Shown here in pieces: positions 18,354 through 25,242 of a stretch of 64,000 nucleotides of DNA (positions are counted from its first letter, which is position 1; every line of letters begins with the position of its first letter). The stretch is from contig JAFQZU010000001.1 of NCBI GenBank assembly GCA_017405805.1, positions 1-64,000 of the forward strand, given 5' to 3'. Source of the DNA: Lachnospiraceae bacterium. Lineage in GTDB: Bacteria; Bacillota; Clostridia; Lachnospirales; Lachnospiraceae. The translations under genes were made by a program, and so were the position numbers. Below the pieces are notes generated by a model. That model saw only the letters and a program-made list of their open reading frames with translations. It had not been told where the DNA came from and did not search any database.

Positions 18354-18590
18354 TCAGATCTCCACGCCGTATTTTGCGAGGATGGTCTTGCCTTTCTCAT
18401 AATCGGTAAAGTCCAGCACATCCAGTGTACTGATGCTGATGTCGAACCGTTCCTCGAGGGCGCTCATCAGGTCCATGTGTCCCATGGAGTCCCACTTCTT
18501 GATGCCCCTGTATTTAAGGGTGGGAAGTTCCTCCTTCTTGACACCAAACATCTTGATGAACTCCCTGTCGTACTTCTCCAGATTTGTCAT
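18354..18590 (-). CDS. acyl carrier protein
   Basis: A 78-residue four-helix carrier protein. The phosphopantetheine site is the serine in KKWDSMGHMDLMSALEERFD, a clear variant of the DSL motif. It differs from a fatty-acid-synthesis AcpP (DSM rather than DSL, and a basic N-terminal half), so it is probably dedicated to this cluster. It is 33 nt downstream of the CoA-transferase gene and 15 nt upstream of the hydrolase gene. Likely partners are the LuxE-like ligase, the AMP ligase and the FabZ-like dehydratase. Confidence 0.88.
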   Translation of the reverse strand: MTNLEKYDREFIKMFGVKKEELPTLKYRGIKKWDSMGHMDLMSALEERFDISISTLDVLDFTDYEKGKTILAKYGVEI

Positions 18591-18623
18591 AGCAGCGCTT
18601 TTATCCTTTCTAAATTACGATTT

Positions 18624-19922
18624 TCAATACTTGCAGTGGAATCTCTTCTCGAACTCGTCCTTGAGCTCATCGCGGAAGTCCGGATGTGCGATGGAGATCA
18701 GTGCACGTGCGCGGTCACGCAGTGTGTGGCCCTTGAGGGCTGCGATGCCGTACTCAGTGACAACATAGTCGATGTCGTTGCGGCTGGTGGTCACTGCTGC
18801 GCCGGGATCAAGGTAAGGCACGATCTTGGAAACTTTGCCCTTGACGGTGGAAGGGAATGCAAGGATGGACTTGCCGCCCTTGGATGCGGAAGCGCCGCGG
18901 ACGAAGTCAACCTGGCCGCCTACGCCGGAGATCTGCTTGGGACCGATCATCTCGGAAGCAGCCTGGCCGTAGAGGTCTACCTGTACAGCAGAGTTGATGG
19001 AGATCAGGTTATCGTTCTGTGCAATGATGAACGGATCATTGACATAGTCGATGGAACGCATATCCACTGCGGGGTTGTGATCTACGAAATCATACAGCTT
19101 CCTTGTTCCCATCAGGAAACCGACCACGAACTTGCCGGGGTTGAGGGTCTTCCTAGCGTTTGTGAAGACGCCTTTTTCAGCCAGTTCCACAACGCCGTCG
19201 GAGAACATCTCGGAGTGGATGCCCAGATCCTTCTTGTCGCCGAGGAAACGAAGGACTGCGTCCGGAATAGCGCCGATGCCGAGCTGCAGCGTGTCGCCGT
19301 CGTTGATCAGGCTTGCGCAGTACTCACCGATCTTCTGCTCAACTTCGCCGATGTGCGGAGGAGCCAGCTCAATCAGGGGAGCATCCTTCTCAACGATGAA
19401 ATCGATATCTTCTACATCGATCGTGCTGTAAGGGCCCGTCCAAGGCATCTGGGGATTGATCTGTGCGATGACGGTCTTCGCAGCCTTGACTGCCGGCTGT
19501 GTGTAGTCGACGGAGACGCCCAGGGAGCACTTGCCGTTCTCATCCGGAGGTGTGCACATGACCATTGCGACATCCACGGGCATGGTCGTTGTGAAGGTGC
19601 GGGGGATCTCGAAGAAGAAGCAAGGCGTGAAGTCGCCGCGGCCTTCCTCGATGGCCTTTCTGCTGGTTCCGCCTACGAAATAAGCGTTGTGACGGAAGTT
19701 CTCGGCATACTCGGGCTTGCAGTACTCACACTTGCCCATAGCGACCATGTGTACGATCTCCACATCCCTGTAGGATGCAGCATTGGCCATCATAGCGTCA
19801 ACCAGATAAGACGGCTCGCCGCAGGCGTGGGCGATCACAAGTCTGTCACCGGACTTGATGTGCTTGACTGCTTCTTCTGCTGTCGTCAGGTGATCCTTGT
19901 AATACTGTTTCCAATCAGACAT
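18624..19922 (-). CDS. abfT: 4-hydroxybutyrate CoA-transferase (AbfT/Cat2 type)
   Basis: 432 residues; family I CoA-transferase that moves CoA from acetyl-CoA (or a related donor) to 4-hydroxybutyrate. The catalytic glutamate is expected in LGIHSEMFSDGVVELAE, and the glycine-rich QISGVGGQVDFVRGA is typical. The ATG at 19922 (MSDWKQYYKD) is chosen because GGAGGAAATC immediately precedes it; an ATG 12 nt upstream overlaps that site. With AbfD upstream it supplies 4-hydroxybutyryl-CoA for dehydration to crotonyl-CoA. Substrate assignment relies partly on the AbfD neighbour, since close relatives act on butyrate or acetate. Confidence 0.88.
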   Translation of the reverse strand: MSDWKQYYKDHLTTAEEAVKHIKSGDRLVIAHACGEPSYLVDAMMANAASYRDVEIVHMVAMGKCEYCKPEYAENFRHNAYFVGGTSRKAIEEGRGDFTPCFFFEIPRTFTTTMPVDVAMVMCTPPDENGKCSLGVSVDYTQPAVKAAKTVIAQINPQMPWTGPYSTIDVEDIDFIVEKDAPLIELAPPHIGEVEQKIGEYCASLINDGDTLQLGIGAIPDAVLRFLGDKKDLGIHSEMFSDGVVELAEKGVFTNARKTLNPGKFVVGFLMGTRKLYDFVDHNPAVDMRSIDYVNDPFIIAQNDNLISINSAVQVDLYGQAASEMIGPKQISGVGGQVDFVRGASASKGGKSILAFPSTVKGKVSKIVPYLDPGAAVTTSRNDIDYVVTEYGIAALKGHTLRDRARALISIAHPDFRDELKDEFEKRFHCKY

Positions 19923-19985
19923 GATTTCCTCCAATCTAATACGTTATTATTACTCACAGCGATGCATGGAGCCGTCGCTGTGCTG

Positions 19986-20708
19986 TTACCGCATCACCAG
20001 AATGATCTCCGCCTCCGCAGCGGTCTCTTCACCGACCACCGCCTGGCAGCGGCATACGATCCATCCCAGTTCTCTGCGTTCTTCTGCCAGTGAAGCATGC
20101 AGGCTGACCTCCGTTCCGGGTTCCAGCATCCTGCGCTGCCTCATTTTGTTGATTCCCGTCAAAAGCGGCGTTTTCCCCTTATAGCTGTCAACTGTCATCA
20201 TCATTATGTCAGCCGCCTGTGCCATCGCCTCAAGCGTCAGCACGCCCGGAAAGACGGGATTGCCCGGAAAATGTCCCGCAAAAACAGGCATGGACGGATC
20301 CAGGCGGAACTTTGCCCCGATCTCCTTGCCCGGCACGAGCCTCTCCACGGTATCAATAAAGAGCATGGGCGGCCGGTGCGGCAGGATCTCGAGCACCTGG
20401 TCGTGATCCAGGCTCTGTTCCTCTTTATTCTGAAGTTTTTCGAGAATTGTCTTTTTAAGCGGCAGGAGATCCTCCCACCCGTTCAAACGGAGCAGGTTGT
20501 CCCGCATGACCGCAAGATCATCCACCTTTGCGCATTGGGACGGACAGCCGCTGACAACAATGACTGCGTTGTATCCGACACCCGCCTGCGCAGTGACGAA
20601 ATCGGCCTCCGGTACGAGAGCCGCCAGTTTTTTGATCACCTGCACGCGATCATAGCGCGGATTGCATCCGCCGCAGTAGCGGACGCCGATTACCGCTTTT
20701 TCATGCAT
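19986..20708 (-). CDS. fusion: Cys-motif domain plus FabZ-like 3-hydroxyacyl dehydratase
   Basis: 240 residues in two parts. Residues 1 to about 90 form a small domain with the paired cysteines C12/C15 (RYCGGCNPRYDR) and C55/C59 (VSGCPSQCAKV), which could hold a metal or Fe-S cluster. From about residue 100 it is a hotdog-fold FabZ-type dehydratase: LPHRPPMLFIDT, then the catalytic His and Glu in FAGHFPGNPVFPGVLTLEAM. FabZ alone is about 140-150 residues, so this is a genuine fusion read without a frame break. It overlaps the NifU-like gene by 8 nt. It may hydrate or dehydrate a carrier- or CoA-bound acyl group; the N-terminal function is unknown to me. Confidence 0.8.
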   Translation of the reverse strand: MHEKAVIGVRYCGGCNPRYDRVQVIKKLAALVPEADFVTAQAGVGYNAVIVVSGCPSQCAKVDDLAVMRDNLLRLNGWEDLLPLKKTILEKLQNKEEQSLDHDQVLEILPHRPPMLFIDTVERLVPGKEIGAKFRLDPSMPVFAGHFPGNPVFPGVLTLEAMAQAADIMMMTVDSYKGKTPLLTGINKMRQRRMLEPGTEVSLHASLAEERRELGWIVCRCQAVVGEETAAEAEIILVMR

Positions 20709-20982
20709 GGCGCCTCCTGAGCATTTCTCTTGCCTGACTGATCAGCTCGGGGCTTACATCTGTCACCATGACCGCCTGCTTCACAGCGGGAATCCTGTTG
20801 ACCAGTTCCTCATTGATCAGTTCCTCACTGGTGAGGTCGGCCGCGGCACAGCCGGCACACTGACCTGTCAGCCTGAAGCGGACGATCCCGTCCTCAAAGC
20901 TGATCACTTCCATATTGCCTCCGTGTGTGGCCAGAAGCGGCCGGACGTACTGATTCAGTACGGCCTCGATCTCATCATACAT
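20701..20982 (-). CDS. NifU C-terminal-like Fe-S scaffold protein
   Basis: 93 residues covering just the NifU/Nfu C-terminal domain: MYDEIEAVLNQYVRPLLATH and the cluster-binding CxxC in LTGQCAGCAAADLTSEE, followed by the usual short helix. Nfu-type proteins carry or deliver [4Fe-4S] clusters. AbfD, encoded just upstream, needs a [4Fe-4S] cluster, and the next gene has a Cys-rich domain, so a cluster-delivery role fits. It begins about 120 nt after the abfD terminator and overlaps the fusion gene by 8 nt. Confidence 0.85.
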   Translation of the reverse strand: MYDEIEAVLNQYVRPLLATHGGNMEVISFEDGIVRFRLTGQCAGCAAADLTSEELINEELVNRIPAVKQAVMVTDVSPELISQAREMLRRRHA

Positions 20983-21049
20983 AATCCGATACCTCTTTTC
21001 CGGGTAAGACGCTGCTTACGCGCCTGTCAACATAATCAAATTCGCTGAA

Positions 21050-21093
21050 TTTTCGGGGCTGCATGATTACAGCGCGCGCATGCAGCCCGAAAA
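21050..21093. repeat. large imperfect hairpin between abfD and the NifU-like gene
   Basis: TTTTCGGGGCTGCATG (21050-21065) and CATGCAGCCCGAAAA (21079-21093) pair over 15 bp with one bulged G and a 13-nt loop. No T-tract follows on either strand, so it is not an ordinary terminator. It could be an RNA processing or stability element, or a binding site near the start of the downstream transcript. Confidence 0.55.
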
Positions 21094-21102
21094 GGGGAAT
21101 AC

Positions 21103-21133
21103 AAAAAGGGGACGGCGGTTTCCCGCCGCCCCC
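21103..21133 (-). terminator. rho-independent terminator after abfD
   Basis: On the minus strand a stem GGGGGCGGCGG / CCGCCGTCCCC with a GAAA-type loop is followed by TTTTTG. It lies 42 nt after the abfD stop and should end or reduce transcription before the NifU-like gene. Confidence 0.85.
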
Positions 21134-21174
21134 GGATCCTAGCTGTTTTCAAACAGTGAAATACTTTACTGCGA

Positions 21175-22629
21175 TCAGTCCTCAACGATGTGAGCGATAG
21201 CCTTAGCCAGCTGTTTCTTGTGGCCAAGGTTGCCCTGACGGGAGATCATGATACGCTGAGCCTGAGGGGAACCTGCGCCGTGCATGGACTCGGTTCTGTA
21301 GCCGACAGCTGCAGTGCCAAGAGCCAGGTTCTCGATGAGGCGAAGGATGCGCAGACGATTCTCGGTGGAAACGGTGCTCACGCCGCGGAGATACTTGTCG
21401 ATGACCGGTCCGAGCTTGGGATCACGGAAGTCTTTTTCGGAAGGAGCAGTAACCATAAGGCCGCCTGCGATATCCTCTGCAAGACGAACGATCTCATAAG
21501 GGAACCTTGTAACGTTCTGTTTGCAGACGTTTGCAAGCAGAAGGTCGATCATGTAGTTGCCGCTCTCGGTAGGTGTGCCTTCAGCAGAGCAGGCAATACC
21601 GCAAGCATACAGAGTCTCGTTCAGGTGCATCATCTCGATGAGCTTATCCTTAACGTGGGAAGCCTTCGCAGCGCCGTTGTAATCAGCAGCGACTGCAGCT
21701 GCGCCGATGAGGACATCGCCGACACCGACTTTGCATCCGCCGTAGGACTGACGGTGATAACCTGCGAAACGCTCAACCAGCATGCCTGCGAACTCAGTCT
21801 CGCCGTTCAGGAAGATGCGCTCGTTGGGAACGAAGACATCATCAAATACGGTCAGGGCTTCTACGCCGCCGAACTCGCTGTTGCCGACGTCCATGGAAGA
21901 ACCTTCCAGCTTACGGGTATCGCAGCTCTGACGGCCGATGATCATGAACAGGCCCTTTGTGTCGAGCGGGATTGCGAAGGAGATAGCATAGTCCTTATCA
22001 TCGGGACCCATGGAGATGGTGGGCATTACGATAACTTCGTGGCTGTTGATGATACCGGTCTGGTGAGCCTTTGCACCGCGGACAACAACGCCGTCGGGAC
22101 GACGCTCAACAACATGCAGGAACAGATCGGGATCGTCCTGAGCGTGAGGAGCTTTGCTTCTGTCGCCCTTGGTATCGGTCATAGCGCCGTCGACTGTCAG
22201 GTCGTTCTCCTGGCAGTAGAGCATGAATTTCTTAAATCTCTCATGATAGTTGGTGCCATACTTCTTGTCGATTTCATAGGTCGTGGAATACTCAGCGTTG
22301 AAAGCATCCATACCTACGCAGCGCTGGAAACATGCTGCAGTCTTCTGACCGCAAAGACGCTGCATTTTAACTTTATTGCGAAGGTCCTCAGTGCTTCTGT
22401 GGATGTGTGTGAAGCGGTTGATCCTCTCGCCGGTCTCAGGAGAGATAACAGTCATAAGATCCTGATACTCAGGCATCTGCGCCAGATCATAGGTCATGCG
22501 GACGGAGTTCAGTGAAGGACGAAGGATCGGATCGTCTACCGGATTCTCGACTCTCTCACCGAATTTGTAGATCTCCATGTTGATCTTTCTGATGCTCTCG
22601 ATGTACTGTTCGCCTGTCATAAGTGCCAT
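21175..22629 (-). CDS. abfD: 4-hydroxybutyryl-CoA dehydratase / vinylacetyl-CoA delta-isomerase
   Basis: 484 residues, nearly the length of the Clostridium aminobutyricum enzyme (about 490) and closely matching it along the whole length as I recall that sequence. The flavin and [4Fe-4S] enzyme dehydrates 4-hydroxybutyryl-CoA to crotonyl-CoA by a ketyl-radical mechanism. Cluster ligands are seen: cysteines in KTAACFQRCVGMDAFNA, and His and Cys in RFAGYHRQSYGGCKVGVGD. FAD-fold residues AKAHQTG and GSPQAQRIMI are intact. ATG at 22629 is used because AAAGGAG precedes it; the frame stays open 20 codons further up. It follows the permease and ends in a strong terminator. Confidence 0.97.
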   Translation of the reverse strand: MALMTGEQYIESIRKINMEIYKFGERVENPVDDPILRPSLNSVRMTYDLAQMPEYQDLMTVISPETGERINRFTHIHRSTEDLRNKVKMQRLCGQKTAACFQRCVGMDAFNAEYSTTYEIDKKYGTNYHERFKKFMLYCQENDLTVDGAMTDTKGDRSKAPHAQDDPDLFLHVVERRPDGVVVRGAKAHQTGIINSHEVIVMPTISMGPDDKDYAISFAIPLDTKGLFMIIGRQSCDTRKLEGSSMDVGNSEFGGVEALTVFDDVFVPNERIFLNGETEFAGMLVERFAGYHRQSYGGCKVGVGDVLIGAAAVAADYNGAAKASHVKDKLIEMMHLNETLYACGIACSAEGTPTESGNYMIDLLLANVCKQNVTRFPYEIVRLAEDIAGGLMVTAPSEKDFRDPKLGPVIDKYLRGVSTVSTENRLRILRLIENLALGTAAVGYRTESMHGAGSPQAQRIMISRQGNLGHKKQLAKAIAHIVED

Positions 22630-22713
22630 GATGATTCTCCTTTCTGTTACAAGAAACTTCATGTATGTGAATGGTTGTTCTAACGCCACAACACAATCGC
22701 GGCCTTATCCTAT

Positions 22714-22779
22714 GCGTCGTCCGCCAGCAGGGAATGTATGCCGGCTGCATACGAGTGGGGTGTGTAGGCCGGACGACGC
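22714..22779 (-). ncRNA. candidate structured leader upstream of abfD
   Basis: GCGTCGTCCG (22714-22723) and CGGACGACGC (22770-22779) are a perfect 10-bp inverted repeat. They enclose a second hairpin, GTATGC/GCATAC (22736-22741 and 22747-22752). No T-tract follows. The element sits in the 221-nt gap between the permease and abfD and could be a regulatory or processing structure. No known riboswitch class was recognised. Confidence 0.45.
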
Positions 22780-22850
22780 TATATTTTGTTCTGCAGATTT
22801 ATTTAAAACGAAAATATTTACCTTGTTGTTCGAGCCCGCCTTATGGGTGA

Positions 22851-24212
22851 TCAGGCAGCCTTCTTTTCTCTCTTCATGTACAGCAGGAAGTGCAGGATCA
22901 GACCTACGACCAGGCCCCATGCAGCACCTCTGGTTGCAAGTACGCAGCCCATAACGCCGCAAATACCGCGCTCGATGTCGTCATCGCACATGTTCATGGC
23001 CAGCTGCGTGCAGATGAAGCCCTGTACCAGCAGTGTCATGGAAAGCGCGATCGGAAGGACCGGCTGCAGGAAGGAAGAGATAGGCATCAGCGCCACGCAT
23101 ATGAAGGTGCTGATACGGAATGTGCCGGCACCGGAGTAGATGGACTCCATCGCCTCGGGACCCTCTTTGTAACGCTGTGACACAGCTGCGGTAACAGCCG
23201 CCCACAGAGGACCGCACATCTGGGTGTAAGGGCAGATCAGAGCCATTGCCACGTTACGGATACCACTGACGAGGTTGGAACGGTTCGCATTGAACAGGAC
23301 CTTCTCATCGACACGGATCTTGTCAGCTTCATCGATCAGAGCCTGGGATGTAACGAAGTCACCGAATGCGATGATGTAGACAACGATTGCTACCGGTACG
23401 CATGCAGCCCAGATGGAAGCGCTCGGGAAACCGATCGAGAACGGAGACAGCTGTTTGAAGATGTTGCCGAACTCCGGGATCTTGATCAGCGGCCACCAGA
23501 CGATGTCGGGAAGCGCGATCTCGCCGGCCAGAGGACCTACGAAAACTGCGATCAGGATTGCAGGCAGCATACCGAACTTACCGATCGTGTTGATGATCTT
23601 GTTCTGCTTTCTCAGATTTGCCCAAATGGGGCTGAACAGGCAGAAGTAAGCGATCAGGATACCTACGGTGATGGAGATGTGGTACGTGTCAAAGCGTCCT
23701 TCAGGCTTGAACTCTGTCACAACTGCCGCGATACCGCCGCCCATCAGGATACCGGATTTCACGGAGTTGGGGACGATCTCGATGACCTTGGAGCCAAGGC
23801 CTGTAATACCCATGAACAGGAAGATCACGCCGAGCAGGAGCTGTACGCCGACCAGCGCCTGATATCTCTGCGGTCCGAGCTCATAGTTGCTCAGGAAGGC
23901 AGTGACCAGCGGGATAGCCGGTGTGACCCATCCGGGAACGACCGGGTCGCCCAGCAGCACGTGCAGGGTATAGAAGAAACCATTGATGATAACCATGGAC
24001 AGCGCCACTTCGTACGTCACGCCCAGATACTCTGTAAGAACCGGGATGGCGCCCAGACATGTCGCGCACATGAAGATTGCCTGTCCCATTTCCGGGAAGG
24101 ACCATGCGTAATGAATGAACGGGAGACGGACCTTGAAAGGACCGAGCGGCCAATACTTCTGCTCGCCGCCGTACTCACGATACCGGCTCTTGAAATTAAC
24201 TTCGCTTGCCAT
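22851..24212 (-). CDS. multi-pass permease, NCS2/SulP-like (putative organic acid transporter)
   Basis: A 453-residue membrane protein with about 12 hydrophobic segments. Resemblance to the UraA/SulP fold comes from PNSVKSGILMGGGIAA in the middle and an overall 14-TM-like pattern. The ATG at 24212 (MASEVNFKSR) is supported by AAAGGGGAATTAT just before it, so the 36 residues further upstream are not counted. It is the first gene behind the sigma-54-type promoter and precedes abfD. The position suggests import of 4-hydroxybutyrate or a related acid, but NCS2 relatives mostly carry nucleobases, so the substrate is an inference. Confidence 0.75.
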   Translation of the reverse strand: MASEVNFKSRYREYGGEQKYWPLGPFKVRLPFIHYAWSFPEMGQAIFMCATCLGAIPVLTEYLGVTYEVALSMVIINGFFYTLHVLLGDPVVPGWVTPAIPLVTAFLSNYELGPQRYQALVGVQLLLGVIFLFMGITGLGSKVIEIVPNSVKSGILMGGGIAAVVTEFKPEGRFDTYHISITVGILIAYFCLFSPIWANLRKQNKIINTIGKFGMLPAILIAVFVGPLAGEIALPDIVWWPLIKIPEFGNIFKQLSPFSIGFPSASIWAACVPVAIVVYIIAFGDFVTSQALIDEADKIRVDEKVLFNANRSNLVSGIRNVAMALICPYTQMCGPLWAAVTAAVSQRYKEGPEAMESIYSGAGTFRISTFICVALMPISSFLQPVLPIALSMTLLVQGFICTQLAMNMCDDDIERGICGVMGCVLATRGAAWGLVVGLILHFLLYMKREKKAA

Positions 24213-24329
24213 ATAATTCCCCTTTCTGAAATGAATACTGCAGAACCTGCACCCGCTATGTGTGCTTAGGCTGTTCCTTCGGATCTGCCGCCGTTCCCTC
24301 CCGGGGCGCGATCCGGACAAATGAATATA

Positions 24330-24345
24330 AGCAATTTCGTTGCCA
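24330..24345 (-). promoter_or_regulatory. sigma-54 (RpoN) promoter of the permease-abfD transcript
   Basis: The minus strand reads TGGCAACGAAATTGCT. The invariant GG and GC are separated by exactly 10 bp, and 14 of the 16 consensus positions agree (TGGCACRNNNNTTGCW). Transcription should start near 24319, giving a leader of about 107 nt before the permease ATG. A sigma-54 activator is encoded in the same cluster. Confidence 0.8.
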
Positions 24346-24364
24346 ATTATTTAACACTATGCAC

Positions 24365-24411
24365 AAAAAAACGTGGAAATCCCCGAATTTATAGGGAATT
24401 TCCACGTTTTT
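24365..24411 (-). terminator. terminator for the YcxB-like gene transcript
   Basis: On the minus strand the stem ACGTGGAAATTCCC / GGGGATTTCCACGT (one mismatch) is followed by TTTTTTT. It lies between the YcxB-like gene and the sigma-54 promoter and should insulate them. The plus-strand reading also has TTTTT after the stem, so it may work both ways. Confidence 0.8.
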
Positions 24412-24446
24412 AAATTTCATTTTTCAAACAGGCTGCAGTCCCGGTT

Positions 24447-24462
24447 GTTTTAATTATGAAAC
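24447..24462. promoter_or_regulatory. candidate activator binding palindrome, promoter-proximal
   Basis: GTTTTAATTATGAAAC is an imperfect palindrome centred about 110 bp upstream of the sigma-54 -24 element. Its reverse complement matches the distal site in 14 of 16 positions. That distance and pairing suit an enhancer for a sigma-54 activator. Confidence 0.55.
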
Positions 24463-24548
24463 AGTCTGCGGGGCGTCCTGCGGGACAGCATCTTTGCAAA
24501 GCCCTCAAAAATGAGACAATTTCATGTGCGTTTCATTTGTGTTGCGTC

Positions 24549-24564
24549 GTTTCATAATCGAAAC
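24549..24564. promoter_or_regulatory. candidate activator binding palindrome, promoter-distal
   Basis: GTTTCATAATCGAAAC is centred about 102 bp further upstream than the proximal site, near 10 helical turns. Further half-sites GTTTCAT (24530-24536) and ATGAGAC (24511-24517) lie between the two. Confidence 0.55.
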
Positions 24565-24582
24565 AAGTTTGTTATGACTATC

Positions 24583-25149
24583 TTACCATCTGGCCCGCTT
24601 CATTCTTGTGACCGGCAGACCGCAGTGCTTGATCACGAACTCCTCGAATTCTTTTCTCGTCGCGGCGTCGCCCACTGCGCTCTCTTCGATCATGTACGCC
24701 CCTTCTGGGAAGAAGAAGAGGTAGTAGTGATAATCGTCGAGCTGCACGAATTTGATGATCTGGTCATATGCCACATCCGCCGTCTGGCCGTCGATCTCCG
24801 CGCTGATCCTGTTTCCGAGAAAAGTAAATTTCAGGGTCTTGTCCATCAGGCTGTTCTTCCTGGCGTCCTTGATATACTGGCCCAGAAGCTTGTTCTTGGC
24901 CGCAATGGCGCTGAGCGGTACCGCTGCGATGAAGAATATCAGCAGAAAAACCATTCCCACCCTGATCGGCACCGAGAACTGATCGGGCTTGAACAGGAGC
25001 GCGTAGGCCACCAGCACGATCATAGCCGCCAGTGTCGGATAGGCGAACATCCTCGTCCTGTACACCGCAAAAAGCTGCCAGGACGTTTCCGCGAGCGCTT
25101 TGTACGCATTCTCATCGTATTTGGTCGTAACCGTAAGCGGATTATTCAT
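24583..25149 (-). CDS. YcxB-like membrane protein
   Basis: 188 residues with two adjacent membrane segments (FAYPTLAAMIVLVAYALLF and VGMVFLLIFFIAAVPLS) and a soluble C-terminal domain. The latter resembles the YcxB-like domain: LKFTFLGNRISAEIDGQTAD, then YDQIIKFVQLDDYHYYLFF. The ATG at 25149 is preferred because GGGGAGG lies 8-9 nt before it. The function is not known for the family. It is a single gene with its own terminator. Confidence 0.7.
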   Translation of the reverse strand: MNNPLTVTTKYDENAYKALAETSWQLFAVYRTRMFAYPTLAAMIVLVAYALLFKPDQFSVPIRVGMVFLLIFFIAAVPLSAIAAKNKLLGQYIKDARKNSLMDKTLKFTFLGNRISAEIDGQTADVAYDQIIKFVQLDDYHYYLFFFPEGAYMIEESAVGDAATRKEFEEFVIKHCGLPVTRMKRARW

Positions 25150-25242
25150 AACAGTATACCTCCCCGCTGTTTTTTGGATCATTTACATGTATCTCAAAAT
25201 AGCACAGGGAAATCCGTTTTGTAAATAGCGCATTTGGAAGTC

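Noticed and set aside
18477..20093. 538-codon open frame on the plus strand
   Set aside because: Antisense to the CoA-transferase and ACP genes, which are clearly real.
21001..21030. sigma-70 promoter for the NifU-like gene
   Set aside because: TTGACA is present but the hexamer 17 bp downstream is TTACCC; the evidence is too weak to list.
24213..24320. known riboswitch in the permease leader
   Set aside because: The 107-nt leader showed no motif of a riboswitch class I recognise.
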